A DNA stretch of 64,000 bases from Actinophytocola sp036378875 (GCF_036378875.1 NZ_DASUVO010000047.1:1-64000); one strand, 5' to 3'. Counted from the stretch's first letter, positions 23,225-31,784 are shown. Numbers and translations: made by a program. Notes: generated from the sequence alone by a model not told the origin.

Positions 23225-23979
23225 AGCACCACCGGCGCCAGGTCCTCCGCTGCGCGGATCGTGTGCCAGACGACCTCCGGAGGCACCTCGTCCTCCCTGG
23301 TCGACGCCACGATGGCCCAGGACGACTCCGGGGAGTCGCGCCGGACGACCGCGCCGACGCACGACACGCCTTCGCGGAACTGGCCGTGTTCCAGCACCGG
23401 GCCCTTGCCGAACGACCGGAGCTCGACGTCGAGCGCGGCGACGTCGATCAACGTGCGGGACGTGAAGCGGCGCATGCCCTGGTCGGCCAGGTACTCGGCC
23501 CGCCTGCCCTGTGGCAGTTCGGCGAGCAGCACCTTGCCGACCACGGTCGCGTGCGCGGCCACCTCCAGCCCCACCTCGAGGTCCTCCAGGTGCGGTGACA
23601 GAGGGCCCTCGACGATGTCGGTGATGACGATCCGGCCCGACACGAACCGGCCGAGGTAGGCCGTGCGCCTGGTCATCGCCGACATGTGCCGCAACACCTC
23701 GTGGACCTGCGGAGGTTGGTCGAACGACGCGAGCAGTTCGTGGAACCGGCGGGCCACGGCGGAGCCGAGTACGTAACCCCCGTCGGGTGCCCGAAGCAGG
23801 TAGCCTTCGTAGGTCAGAGTGCGAACCAGGTGGTACGCGGTGGACAGGTGCAGTTGGCACCTGCGAGCGATCGCCTTCACCGTGAGCGGTGTGCGGCTGG
23901 CCCCGACTTCCTCGAGGATCCGGCAGGCCCGGGACACGGACTGAATGAGATCGCTTGGTTGGGGCGCTCTGTCGCGCAT
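23221..23979 (-). CDS. IclR-family transcriptional regulator
   Basis: A 252-residue protein. The N-terminal winged helix is SDLIQSVSRACRILEEVG through TAYHLVRTLTYEGYLLRAPDGGYVLG, and the C-terminal IclR effector domain includes AYLGRFVSGRIVITDIVEG and HATVVGKVLLAELPQG, ending RRDSPESSWAIVAST. It likely responds to a small carboxylic or aromatic metabolite. No target operon is obvious: it converges on the MFS gene and points away from the aminotransferase. Confidence 0.88.
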   Translation of the reverse strand: MRDRAPQPSDLIQSVSRACRILEEVGASRTPLTVKAIARRCQLHLSTAYHLVRTLTYEGYLLRAPDGGYVLGSAVARRFHELLASFDQPPQVHEVLRHMSAMTRRTAYLGRFVSGRIVITDIVEGPLSPHLEDLEVGLEVAAHATVVGKVLLAELPQGRRAEYLADQGMRRFTSRTLIDVAALDVELRSFGKGPVLEHGQFREGVSCVGAVVRRDSPESSWAIVASTREDEVPPEVVWHTIRAAEDLAPVVL

Positions 23980-24005
23980 GCGTCACCGTCCCGCGAGCGC
24001 CGCTT

Positions 24006-24020
24006 TTTCACTATTTGAAA
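24006..24020. promoter_or_regulatory. Operator-like inverted repeat upstream of the IclR-type gene
   Basis: TTTCA-CTATT-TGAAA lies in an unusually AT-rich patch 27 bp upstream of the regulator start. It is a candidate autoregulatory site. Confidence 0.4.
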
Positions 24021-24114
24021 TTTTAGCGGTTCCTCCAAAGGGCTGCCCGCTGCCAGCCTCGAAGCATTGTGACGTGCGGTTCGTCGCACGCCGGCCCTGA
24101 CCCTGCCGGAAAAA

Positions 24115-24164
24115 CCTGAATGGCGCCTTCCGGGCTCTCGGATGCTCGGAAGGCGCCATTCAGG
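24115..24164. terminator. Perfect 18-bp hairpin downstream of the aminotransferase gene
   Basis: CCTGAATGGCGCCTTCCG (24115-24132) and CGGAAGGCGCCATTCAGG (24147-24164) form a perfect 18-bp stem with a 14-nt loop, seven bases after the minus-strand gene's stop at 24171. It is far longer than needed for a terminator and looks like a dispersed palindromic element used as one. Confidence 0.75.
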
Positions 24165-24170
24165 CCACGA

Positions 24171-25391
24171 CTATTCGGCCTCGGCGAGCAGGGCACCCAT
24201 GCGGGTGATGCCCGTCGCGAGGTCCTCGTCGCCAAGCGCGTACGACAGCCGGAAATAGCCAGGCGTACCGAAAGCCTCGCCGGGGACGACCGCGACCTCG
24301 GCGTGCTCGAGCACCAGCGCGGCCAGCTCGACACTGGTCGCCGGCCGCACGCCGCGGATTTCCTTGCCGAGCAGATCCTTCACCGACGGGTACACGTAGA
24401 ACGCGCCCTGCGGCGTCGGCACCTGAACTCCCGGGATCTCCGACAGCAGCTTCACGATCGTCTGCCGGCGCCGGTCGAATGCCGCACGCATCTCGTGCGC
24501 GGCGTCCAGCGAGCCCGACACGGCGGCCAGCGCGGCCCGCTGCGACACGTTCGCGACGTTCGAGGACAGGTGCGACTGCAGGTTCGACGCCGCCTTGGTG
24601 ACGTCGGCCGGGCTGATCATCCAGCCGACCCGCCAGCCGGTCATGGCGTAGGTCTTGGCCACGCCGTTGATCACCACGCACGTGTCGGCCAGCTCCGGCA
24701 CCGCCACCGGCATCGACACGGCCTCGACGCCGTCGTAGGTCAGGTGCTCGTAGATCTCGTCGGTGATCACCCAGATGCCGTGCTCGACCGCCCACCGGCC
24801 GATGGCCTCGACCTGCTCACGCGGGTACACCGCGCCGGTCGGGTTGGAGGGGGAGCAGAACAGCAGTGCCTTGGTGCGCGGGGTCCTTGCGGCCTCGAGC
24901 TGCTCGACCGTCGCGAGGTAGCCGCTCGTCTCGTCGGTCACCACGGGCACCGTCACACCGCCGGCCAGCGCGACGGCCTCGGGGTAGGTGGTCCAGTACG
25001 GCGCCGGCAGCAGCACCTCGTCGCCCGGGTCGATGAGCGTGGCGAAGGCCTGGTAGACGGCCTGCTTGCCACCGTTGGTCACCAACACCTGGCTGGCCTT
25101 GACCTCGTAGCCGCTGTCACGCAGCGTCTTGGCCGCGATGGCCTCCCGCAGCTCGGGCAGGCCGGCCGCGGGGGTGTACCGGTGGTTCTTCGGGTCCTTG
25201 GTCGCCTCGGCGGCCGCCGCGACGATCTCGGGGGGAGTGGGGAAGTCCGGCTCGCCCGCGCCGAAGCCGATGACCGGCCGGCCGGCCGCCTTCAGCGCCT
25301 TGGCCTTCGCGTCCACCGCCAGCGTGGCGGACTCGGCGATGCCGCCGATTCTGGCGGAGATCCGGCGCGGGGGGACGGTGGCTTCACTCAT
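24171..25391 (-). CDS. aspC: Class I/II pyridoxal-phosphate aminotransferase (aspartate aminotransferase type)
   Basis: A 406-residue fold-type I aminotransferase of the thermophile-type (Ib) group: IGFGAGEPDFPTP near residue 42, YTPAAGLPELREAIA, TNGGKQAVYQAF, FCSPSNPTGAVY, the PLP Schiff-base lysine in NGVAKTYAMTGWRVGW, and the C-terminal Arg in GYFRLSYA. It interconverts aspartate and oxaloacetate with 2-oxoglutarate/glutamate; arginine, alanine or prephenate specificity cannot be excluded. It is divergent from tRNA-Trp and has a very strong hairpin at its 3' end. Confidence 0.93.
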   Translation of the reverse strand: MSEATVPPRRISARIGGIAESATLAVDAKAKALKAAGRPVIGFGAGEPDFPTPPEIVAAAAEATKDPKNHRYTPAAGLPELREAIAAKTLRDSGYEVKASQVLVTNGGKQAVYQAFATLIDPGDEVLLPAPYWTTYPEAVALAGGVTVPVVTDETSGYLATVEQLEAARTPRTKALLFCSPSNPTGAVYPREQVEAIGRWAVEHGIWVITDEIYEHLTYDGVEAVSMPVAVPELADTCVVINGVAKTYAMTGWRVGWMISPADVTKAASNLQSHLSSNVANVSQRAALAAVSGSLDAAHEMRAAFDRRRQTIVKLLSEIPGVQVPTPQGAFYVYPSVKDLLGKEIRGVRPATSVELAALVLEHAEVAVVPGEAFGTPGYFRLSYALGDEDLATGITRMGALLAEAE

Positions 25392-25524
25392 GTGGGCATC
25401 GTCCCAGATTCGCCAACGCGTTTAATGGGGGGTGGTGAGGTCAGGCCGGTGGCTGCCTGATCAGGGTCGAGGGACCCGTCCGGACCGGCGTCGGCCTCGT
25501 CCGAGGCGGTTTGACCGGCGCGGT

Positions 25525-25555
25525 TGCGGGTCGGTTTTGCCCTTGCCGTACACTC
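25525..25555 (+). promoter_or_regulatory. Candidate promoter of the tRNA-Trp-secE-nusG unit
   Basis: TTGCGG (25525-25530), 19-nt spacer, TACACT (25550-25555). It is the best match in the 256-bp gap after the divergent aminotransferase start and lies about 92 bp before the tRNA. Confidence 0.45.
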
Positions 25556-25647
25556 TTGAACTTGGAAGTTGCCGACCCCGCTCCGCGTGCGACACGGGGC
25601 AGGTCGAATGCGTCCGCAAACGTGGTGTCGAGTGATCGACAGCGCGA

Positions 25648-25720
<73 letters not shown>

Positions 25721-25764
25721 CGTCAGGCGCATGTCCGTGAAGAGCATCGAGCGGAGGAACTGGC

Positions 25765-26241
25765 GTGGTTGACGACCGGGACAAGGAGCCGAGTAAGGGA
25801 CAGGAGCGCCCTTCTCGTCCGGTCACCGCCGCGGCGCGGCGAGAGCGCCGTGCTTCCGCTCGCCCTGCCGCGCGGAAGGAGTCGCCGGCCGAGGAGGGCA
25901 CCAAGTCCTCGCGGCCGAGTGACGAGAAGGCGAAGCCGAAGGCCAAGGCCAAGTCGGACGCGAAGGCCGAGCCCGAGGCGAAGGCCTCCGCCAAGAAGGG
26001 CGAGCACAAGGGCCGGCCGACGCCGACACGCGACGGCAAGGACTCGCGCCCGGGTCTGTTCGCGAGGCTCTTCCGCTTCCTGCGGGAAGTGGCGGCGGAG
26101 CTGCGCAAGGTCATCTGGCCGACACGCAAGCAGATGATCACGTACACGGCCGTCGTGTTGGTTTTCGTGGCCTTCATGGTGGCGGTGATCGCGGGGCTCG
26201 ACTTCGCGCTCACCAAGGGCGTAATCGCGCTCTTCGGCTGA
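25765..26241 (+). CDS. secE: Preprotein translocase subunit SecE
   Basis: A 158-residue SecE. The conserved core is C-terminal: FRFLREVAAELRKVIWPTRKQMITYTAVVLVFVAFMVAVIAGLDFALTK, with the amphipathic helix and single transmembrane segment typical of actinobacterial SecE. The first ~95 residues are a charged low-complexity extension rich in Lys, Ala, Glu and Arg (KPKAKAKSDAKAEPEAKASA), as in other actinobacteria but long. It joins SecY and SecG in the plasma membrane. GTG start; co-transcribed with nusG. Confidence 0.93.
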   Translation: MVDDRDKEPSKGQERPSRPVTAAARRERRASARPAARKESPAEEGTKSSRPSDEKAKPKAKAKSDAKAEPEAKASAKKGEHKGRPTPTRDGKDSRPGLFARLFRFLREVAAELRKVIWPTRKQMITYTAVVLVFVAFMVAVIAGLDFALTKGVIALFG

Positions 26242-26313
26242 GCTGCGCCTGTCCGGGCGCGCCGGCAGAGTGCCGACTACGCGATCTATGAAATAAGGAA
26301 GCGGGACCGAACA

Positions 26314-27159
26314 GTGAGCTCCGACAACGGTGCGGCTGCCAGCGACGAGCTGACCGGCCTGTCCGAGGACGGCGACGTGCGCACGGAGGAGATCGCGGCC
26401 GCCGAGGCCGCGCTGGCCGTCGACCCCGACGTCGAGGCGGCCGCCTCCACCGACGCCGACGCCGACGACTCGGCGCAGACCGTGGCGGACAGCGACACGG
26501 ACAGTGACGCGGACGAAGACACGGACGAAGACACGGACGCGGTGGTCGAGGATCCGGCAGCCGAGATGCGCGATGCCCTGCGTCGCGCGCCCGGCGACTG
26601 GTACGTCGTGCACTCGTACGCGGGTTACGAGAACAAGGTCAAGACCAACCTCGAGACCCGGATCCAGACCCTCGACATGGAGGAGTACATCTTCCAGGTC
26701 GAGGTGCCGACCGAAGAGGTCACCGAGATCAAGAACGGGCAGCGCAAGCAGGTCCAGCGCAAGGTGCTGCCCGGCTACATCCTCGTGCGCATGGACCTGA
26801 ACGACGCGTCCTGGTCGGCGGTGCGCAACACCCCTGGCGTCACCGGGTTCGTCGGCGCGACGTCGAAGCCGTCGCCGCTGACCATCGACGAGGTCCTCAA
26901 GTTCCTCCTTCCGCAGGTGGAGGAGGCCAAACCGGCGGCGGACGGCAAGGGCAAGACGGCGGCCCCGGCCAAGGGCCCCGTTGTCGAGGTCGACTTCGAG
27001 GTCGGCGAGTCGGTCACCGTCATGGACGGCCCGTTCGCCACGCTGCCCGCGACGATCAGCGAGGTCAACGCGGACGCTCAGAAGCTCAAGGTCCTGGTGT
27101 CGATCTTCGGCCGGGAGACCCCGGTCGAGCTGTCGTTCACCCAGGTCTCGAAGATCTGA
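26314..27159 (+). CDS. nusG: Transcription termination/antitermination protein NusG
   Basis: A 281-residue NusG. An acidic N-terminal extension of about 85 residues (including DSDTDSDADEDTDEDTDA) precedes the NGN domain (DWYVVHSYAGYENKVKTNLETR ... LPGYILVRMDLND). A linker follows, then the KOW domain (VGESVTVMDGPFATLPATISEV) and the end ELSFTQVSKI. It binds RNA polymerase and couples transcription to Rho or the ribosome. The extension contains tandem 12-bp DNA repeats coding DEDT. Confidence 0.94.
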   Translation: MSSDNGAAASDELTGLSEDGDVRTEEIAAAEAALAVDPDVEAAASTDADADDSAQTVADSDTDSDADEDTDEDTDAVVEDPAAEMRDALRRAPGDWYVVHSYAGYENKVKTNLETRIQTLDMEEYIFQVEVPTEEVTEIKNGQRKQVQRKVLPGYILVRMDLNDASWSAVRNTPGVTGFVGATSKPSPLTIDEVLKFLLPQVEEAKPAADGKGKTAAPAKGPVVEVDFEVGESVTVMDGPFATLPATISEVNADAQKLKVLVSIFGRETPVELSFTQVSKI

Positions 27160-27195
27160 GCCGGGTCGCCGCCGAAACACTAGTCAGGGAAAGAA

Positions 27196-27627
27196 ATGCC
27201 ACCCAAGAAGAAGAAGCTGGCCGCGATCATCAAGCTGCAGATCACGGCCGGCCAGGCCAACCCGGCGCCGCCCGTGGGTCCTGCCCTTGGTCAGCACGGC
27301 GTCAACATCATGGATTTCTGCAAGCAGTACAACGCCGCCACCGAGTCGCAGCGCGGCACCGTGGTGCCTGTGGAGATCTCGGTCTATGAGGACCGCTCGT
27401 TCGACTTCAAGCTCAAGACCCCGCCGGCGGCGAAGCTGCTGCTGAAGGCCGCGGGTGTCGACAAGGGCAGCGGCGAGCCGCACCGCAACAAGGTCGGCAA
27501 GGTGACCTGGGACCAGGTGCGTGAGATCGCCGAGACCAAGAAGGCGGACCTCAACGCCAACGACATCGACCAGGCAGCCAAGATCATCGCCGGCACCGCC
27601 CGGTCGATGGGTCTCACGGTCGAATAA
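27196..27627 (+). CDS. rplK: Large ribosomal subunit protein uL11
   Basis: A 143-residue L11 starting MPPKKKKLAAIIKLQI with the conserved AGQANPAPPVGPALGQHGVNIMDFCKQYN and the C-terminal rRNA-binding domain ending ARSMGLTVE. It binds 23S rRNA in the GTPase-associated centre. It lies 36 bp after nusG and 59 bp before rplA, in the usual order. Confidence 0.97.
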   Translation: MPPKKKKLAAIIKLQITAGQANPAPPVGPALGQHGVNIMDFCKQYNAATESQRGTVVPVEISVYEDRSFDFKLKTPPAAKLLLKAAGVDKGSGEPHRNKVGKVTWDQVREIAETKKADLNANDIDQAAKIIAGTARSMGLTVE

Positions 27628-27686
27628 AGCAACCCCGTGGGAGGGCCAACGCGCGGCCCGCTACCACATCCTGATTGGAATCAGAC

Positions 27687-28406
27687 ATGGCAAAGCGCAG
27701 CAAGGCCTACCGCCAGGCCGCGGAGCAGATCGACCGGGAGCGGCTGTACTCGCCGCTGGAGGCCGCGAAGCTCGCGAAGGAGACGTCCCGAGTCAAGATG
27801 GACGCGACCGTCGAGGTCGCCATCCGGCTGGGCGTCGACCCCCGCAAGGCGGACCAGATGGTGCGCGGCACGGTGAACCTGCCGCACGGCACCGGCAAGA
27901 CCGCACGCGTGATCGTCTTCGCGACCGGTGACAAGGCCAACGAGGCCGTCGCCGCCGGTGCGGACGAGGTGGGCGCCGAAGACCTGATCGAGCGTATCCA
28001 GGGTGGCTGGCTCGACTTCGACGCCGCGATCGCGACCCCCGACCAGATGGCCAAGGTCGGTCGCATCGCCCGCATCCTCGGCCCGCGCGGCCTCATGCCG
28101 AACCCGAAGACCGGCACCGTCACCCCCGATGTCACGAAGGCTGTCGCCGACATCAAGGGCGGCAAGATCAACTTCCGGGTGGACAAGCAGGCCAACCTGC
28201 ACCTGGTGATCGGCAAGACGTCGTTCGACCAGGAGAAGCTGGTGGAGAACTACGCGGCGGCCCTCGACGAGGTCCTGCGCGCGAAGCCGTCCGCCGCGAA
28301 GGGCCGCTACCTGAAGAAGGTCACCTTCACGACGACCATGGGCCCGGGCATCCCGGTCGACCCAGCTCGTACCCGCAACCTGCTGCAGGACGAGCCGGTC
28401 GCCTGA
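27687..28406 (+). CDS. rplA: Large ribosomal subunit protein uL1
   Basis: A 239-residue L1 from MAKRSKAYRQAAEQ, with GRIARILGPRGLMPNPKTGTVTPD, the hallmark of the family, and KINFRVDKQANLHL. It binds the L1 stalk of 23S rRNA and can repress its own operon. The ATG at 27687 is chosen over an in-frame codon at 27675 because MAKRSK is the family start. A strong terminator follows at once. Confidence 0.97.
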   Translation: MAKRSKAYRQAAEQIDRERLYSPLEAAKLAKETSRVKMDATVEVAIRLGVDPRKADQMVRGTVNLPHGTGKTARVIVFATGDKANEAVAAGADEVGAEDLIERIQGGWLDFDAAIATPDQMAKVGRIARILGPRGLMPNPKTGTVTPDVTKAVADIKGGKINFRVDKQANLHLVIGKTSFDQEKLVENYAAALDEVLRAKPSAAKGRYLKKVTFTTTMGPGIPVDPARTRNLLQDEPVA

Positions 28407-28418
28407 CAACCGCATACG

Positions 28419-28457
28419 AAAACGGGGCCCTCCGCGCGACGTGAGGGCCCCGTTTTT
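28419..28457 (+). terminator. Intrinsic terminator of the secE-nusG-rplKA operon
   Basis: AAAACGGGGCCCTC (28419-28432) and GAGGGCCCCGTTTT (28443-28456) form a 14-bp stem with a 10-nt loop followed by a T5 run, the most canonical terminator in the window. Confidence 0.9.
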
Positions 28458-28505
28458 CGTGTTGTTGGTTGGGCAGGCCTGGGGAGGCCCGCCCAACCGT
28501 TGTGC

Positions 28506-29429
28506 TCAGCCGATCGTGGCGCCGACCGCTTCCAGCGCCCTGGTCACGGGCTCGAAGAAGGTGACGCCGCCGATCGTGCAGTCACCCGAACCGCCAGAGG
28601 TCAAGCCGACCGCGCCGCCGTCCTCGGTGAACAAGGGACCGCCGCTGTCACCGGGTTCGGCACAGACGGTCGTCTGGATCAACCCGGTGACCGTGCCCTC
28701 CGGATAGTTCACCGTCGCGTCCAGCGCGGTGACGTCCCCGTCGAACAGGCCGGTGGTGCTGCCCATGCGGAACACCTGCTGGCCGACCTCGGCCTCGATA
28801 GCCTGGTTGATCTCGAACAGCTGACCGTCGCCCAGGTCGACGACGCTCTGCGCGTCCTCGGCCGGGTCGTCGTAGGTGAGCAACGCGAAGTCACCCTCAC
28901 CGGGGAACAACGCCTCCTGGACCGTGGCGATCGGGTCGCCGTTCTGCTCGTCGGACCACTCTTCGGCGATGACCCCGCAGTGACCGGCGGTCAGGAAGCC
29001 GGGGGTGCCGTCCGCCGTGACGACGTTGAAGCCGAGCGAGCAGCGTCCGCCACCGGCGAAGATCGCGTCACCACCCTCGGCGAACAGACTGAACTTGCCG
29101 GCAGCACGCGTCAGCGTGGCGACGTCGTCGCCGACCTTGTTGACCGAACCCTCCAACTCGTCCCAGGTCTCCCCGGTGACGGTCGAGTCCGCGGTGACGA
29201 TCATCCGACCTGTGGCAGGGTCCGTCGCCCAAGCGGTGCCTGGAATGCGGTCCTGACGTAGCTCCATCAAATTGGCCAGGTCGCGGTCCGGCGAGGGGGC
29301 GGCGGTCTGACCGCCCTCACGCTCAGCATTGGCCTGTGGCAACAGGACAGCGACGAGTGCCACGAGCGCCACGCCTCCAGCTCCTGCGAACAGAGCTTTC
29401 CGCGTGGCTGGCCTGTGTTGGGCACGCAA
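28506..29429 (-). CDS. Secreted S1 family (alpha-lytic/streptogrisin-like) serine protease
   Basis: A 307-residue trypsin-fold protease. Residues about 10-35 are a signal peptide or signal anchor (ALFAGAGGVALVALVAVLLPQANA), a short pro-region follows, and the catalytic triad is His150 (FLTAGHC), Asp180 (EGDFALL) and Ser262 (PGDSGGPLF). Cys130/Cys151 and Cys256/Cys284 are likely disulfides. The start is a TTG at 29429 with an excellent GAGGAGGT ribosome binding site seven bases upstream; no ATG/GTG fits as well. It lies between the rplKA and rplJL operons on the opposite strand. Confidence 0.9.
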   Translation of the reverse strand: MRAQHRPATRKALFAGAGGVALVALVAVLLPQANAEREGGQTAAPSPDRDLANLMELRQDRIPGTAWATDPATGRMIVTADSTVTGETWDELEGSVNKVGDDVATLTRAAGKFSLFAEGGDAIFAGGGRCSLGFNVVTADGTPGFLTAGHCGVIAEEWSDEQNGDPIATVQEALFPGEGDFALLTYDDPAEDAQSVVDLGDGQLFEINQAIEAEVGQQVFRMGSTTGLFDGDVTALDATVNYPEGTVTGLIQTTVCAEPGDSGGPLFTEDGGAVGLTSGGSGDCTIGGVTFFEPVTRALEAVGATIG

Positions 29430-29510
29430 TTCGCGACCTCCTCGGTAAGTGGAATCGGGCGCACTGGTGTCTGCCCGATTACACGAGGAGATGTTGATAA
29501 CGGTTCAGCG

Positions 29511-30338
29511 TCAGTTTGAAGGTGTAGTGGGAGGGGTGAGTCCGGCACAGTCGACCGGTTCAGCTTGGTGGGCAGACACGATCCACTGTCCCTCGCCTCC
29601 GCCGGCCTGTTCAGAGTTCGGGATCTGCCTGAGGGTGAAGAGACCGAGCCGCGGTCCGCCAGTGACCTCTATCGCGCAGGAGCTCACGGATGCCGTGGCC
29701 CCGTCAATGGGAGCAGCGGAGGCTGGAATCCGCGGGTTCGCGTACTCGGATTTCATGCGGTCCGCTGCTACTGCCATGTAGATGGTCTGAACAATGTCCT
29801 TGCAGGTGTGGCCGTATTCCGCCATGTTCTTCGTGAACTGATCGCGTGCCGCTGGCTCGAACCGGTCGCATGTTCTCGTGCTGTCGCCCTGGGCGATGTC
29901 TTCGTAGATACGCCGCACCGCGAGGTCCGGTGATGTCTCGAAAAGCAGAGTGCCTTCCGCTTTCTTGCCGCCAACTTCCGATGCCTTGGGTTTGTCGAGG
30001 TCGGGGCCGAGGAAGTAGTCGATCGCCAGGTATCCGCCGATGATCACGACCGCCAGGATCACCAAGCCGGTGATGATCTTGCCGACGGCCGCCTTGAACA
30101 GGCGTTTCGGCAGGCTCTCCTTCGGGGGCTGGCCCCACGGTGCGAGGAAACCGGGCGGGGGCGGCGTGTCGGGCGGCGGGAAGCCCTTGTCCGCCTGATC
30201 GCGCATCAGTTCCTGGAACCGTTGGAAGTCCTGGAACTGGCGGATCTGCTCCGGCGTGATCTCGGTGGGCGGCCGCACCGCGGGTGGGGGAGCCGCAGGA
30301 TCCACGGGCTGCTCGCGCGGGTGCTCGTTGTCGGCCAC
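29511..30338 (-). CDS. Single-pass membrane protein with extracytoplasmic domain, unknown function
   Basis: A 275-residue protein. The cytoplasmic N-terminus is Pro-rich with a coiled segment (EQIRQFQDFQRFQELMRDQADKG) and PPPDTPPPPGF. A transmembrane helix lies around residues 88-110 (IITGLVILAVVIIGGYLAIDYF), then an outside domain with two probable disulfide-forming Cys pairs (RTCDRFEP, HTCKDIV, SSCAIEV, VDCAGL). The topology resembles Mce-associated and similar actinobacterial membrane proteins, but I cannot name a family. The GTG at 30338 (MADNEHP) is chosen because upstream codons fall in the rplJ promoter. Confidence 0.7.
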   Translation of the reverse strand: MADNEHPREQPVDPAAPPPAVRPPTEITPEQIRQFQDFQRFQELMRDQADKGFPPPDTPPPPGFLAPWGQPPKESLPKRLFKAAVGKIITGLVILAVVIIGGYLAIDYFLGPDLDKPKASEVGGKKAEGTLLFETSPDLAVRRIYEDIAQGDSTRTCDRFEPAARDQFTKNMAEYGHTCKDIVQTIYMAVAADRMKSEYANPRIPASAAPIDGATASVSSCAIEVTGGPRLGLFTLRQIPNSEQAGGGEGQWIVSAHQAEPVDCAGLTPPTTPSN

Positions 30339-30377
30339 GGGTTCATCATGCCGTGTCCGCCCCCACATCGACCCCGG

Positions 30378-30407
30378 TTGGGGGGCCGCGCCACCGCAAC
30401 GTACGAT
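30378..30407 (+). promoter_or_regulatory. Candidate rplJL promoter
   Basis: TTGGGG (30378-30383), 18-nt spacer and TACGAT (30402-30407). Transcription would start near 30414, directly ahead of the L10 leader. Confidence 0.5.
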
Positions 30408-30420
30408 TGTCGATGGTTCT

Positions 30421-30557
30421 ACCGAAGACCGCTGGTTTCTGCCATCCGGCAGACGAAGGTCCCGTGTGACAGCGGGCGGCCCGCGCAGGCAAGAACGAGG
30501 CTCGTGCGTTGTCATGCGCACATCAGATACGCCCCGTGCCTTCCTGCGCCGGGGCGT
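30421..30557 (+). promoter_or_regulatory. Ribosomal protein L10 leader RNA
   Basis: The sequence beginning CCGAAGACCGCTGG and containing hairpin TCTGCC-ATCC-GGCAGA (30438-30453), GAAGGTCCCG and the CCCGCGCAGGCAAGAACGAGG block has the features of the L10 leader that binds the L10(L12)4 complex and feeds back on rplJL. A further hairpin ACGCCCC/GGGGCGT (30529-30557) follows and may act as an attenuator before the rplJ ribosome binding site. Confidence 0.7.
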
Positions 30558-30613
30558 TCGTCGTCTCTGTGGCTGGATCGCCAGTGGGCAACAGCCAATG
30601 AGAGGAGGCGACC

Positions 30614-31156
30614 ATGGCGAAGGCAGGCAAGGTCGAGGCCGTCGCTGAGATCGCGGACAAGTTCCGCAGCAGCTCGGCAGCCGTTGTCACCGAGTACACC
30701 GGTTTGACCGTGTCCCAGCTGACCACCCTGCGTCGCGCTCTCGGCGAGGGCACCACCTACCGGGTCGCCAAGAACACCCTTGTCAAGCGGGCCGCGGAGG
30801 ATGCTGACATCCAGGGCCTCGACGCCCTGTTCGTCGGGCCGACCGCGATCGCGTTCGTCGAGGGTGAGCCGGTGGACGCCGCGAAGGCTCTTCGCGACTT
30901 CGCCAAGGACAACAAGGGCCTGGTCATCAAGGGCGGCTACATGGACGGCCGCCCGCTCACGGTCGACGAGGTCGACAAGATCGCCGACCTCGACTCCCGC
31001 GAGGTGCTGCTCGCCAAGCTGGCGGGCGCCATGAAGGGCAACCTTGCCAAGGCCGCCGGGCTGTTCAACGCCCCGGCCTCGCAGGTCGCGCGTCTGGCCG
31101 CCGCACTGCAGGAGAAGAAGGCGTCCGCCGAGCAAGCGGCTCCCGCCGAGAGCTGA
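30614..31156 (+). CDS. rplJ: Large ribosomal subunit protein uL10
   Basis: A 180-residue L10 (MAKAGKVEAVAEIADKFRSSSAAVVTEYTGLTVSQLTTLRRAL). It forms the base of the ribosomal stalk and carries L7/L12 dimers on its C-terminal helix. An AGAGGAGG site precedes the ATG. It is autogenously controlled through the leader just upstream. Confidence 0.97.
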   Translation: MAKAGKVEAVAEIADKFRSSSAAVVTEYTGLTVSQLTTLRRALGEGTTYRVAKNTLVKRAAEDADIQGLDALFVGPTAIAFVEGEPVDAAKALRDFAKDNKGLVIKGGYMDGRPLTVDEVDKIADLDSREVLLAKLAGAMKGNLAKAAGLFNAPASQVARLAAALQEKKASAEQAAPAES

Positions 31157-31184
31157 AAACCACTTTTAGAAAGGAAATGCCGTC

Positions 31185-31571
31185 ATGGCGAAGCTCAGCA
31201 CTGACGAGCTGCTCGACGCGTTCAAGGAGATGACGCTCCTCGAGCTGTCCGCCTTCGTGAAGCAGTTCGAGGAGACCTTCGAGGTCACCGCGGCTGCCCC
31301 GGTCGCCGTCGCCGCGGCCGGCCCGGTCGCCGGTGCGCCCGAGGCCGCCGAGGAGCAGGACGAGTTCGACGTCGTCCTCGAGTCGGCCGGTGACAAGAAG
31401 ATCCAGGTCATCAAGGTCGTGCGCGAGGTCGTTTCCGGCCTCGGCCTGAAGGAGGCCAAGGAGCTCGTCGAGAGCGCGCCCAAGGCCGTCCTGGAGAAGG
31501 TCGCCAAGGATGTCGGCGAGGCCGCCAAGGAGAAGCTCGAGGGCGCTGGCGCCAAGGTCACCCTCAAGTGA
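31185..31571 (+). CDS. rplL: Large ribosomal subunit protein bL12 (L7/L12)
   Basis: A 128-residue L7/L12: an N-terminal dimerisation domain (LSTDELLDAFKEMTLLELSAFVKQFEETF), an Ala/Pro-rich hinge (AAAPVAVAAAGPVAGAPEAA) and the C-terminal factor-binding domain (KKIQVIKVVREVVSGLGLKEAKELVE). It recruits translation GTPases. It is followed by a strong terminator, so it is separate from mkl. Confidence 0.97.
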   Translation: MAKLSTDELLDAFKEMTLLELSAFVKQFEETFEVTAAAPVAVAAAGPVAGAPEAAEEQDEFDVVLESAGDKKIQVIKVVREVVSGLGLKEAKELVESAPKAVLEKVAKDVGEAAKEKLEGAGAKVTLK

Positions 31572-31589
31572 TCTGACGCACATCAGCCA

Positions 31590-31623
31590 AACAGGCCGGT
31601 ACCCGAACGGGTGCCGGCCTGTT
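31590..31623 (+). terminator. Terminator after rplL
   Basis: AACAGGCCGGTACCCG (31590-31605) pairs with CGGGTGCCGGCCTGTT (31608-31623) with one T-G pair and a two-base gap, giving a 16-bp stem. Confidence 0.85.
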
Positions 31624-31739
31624 GCGTCTTGTGGGTGCAACCCCGAGTTCACGCACGGTCAGTAACTAGGTACTTTCCCCCTCCAAGTGGGTGCTGACTC
31701 ACCAGTAACCATGACGCGACGTGCTCGTTGCACGTACGA

Positions 31740-31762
31740 CGACACCAATGTCGGGGGTGTCG
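31740..31762 (+). promoter_or_regulatory. Leader inverted repeat before mkl
   Basis: CGACACC (31740-31746) and GGTGTCG (31756-31762) form a 7-bp inverted repeat 12 bp before the GGGAGGT ribosome binding site of mkl. It may be an operator or a small leader hairpin. I see no convincing -35/-10 in 31624-31739. Confidence 0.35.
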
Positions 31763-31784
31763 CACAGCGAACCGGGAGGTTTCG

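Noticed and set aside
30421..30613. Small ORF upstream of rplJ
   Set aside because: The conserved features fit an L10 leader RNA rather than a protein; no frame shows a ribosome binding site and conserved product.
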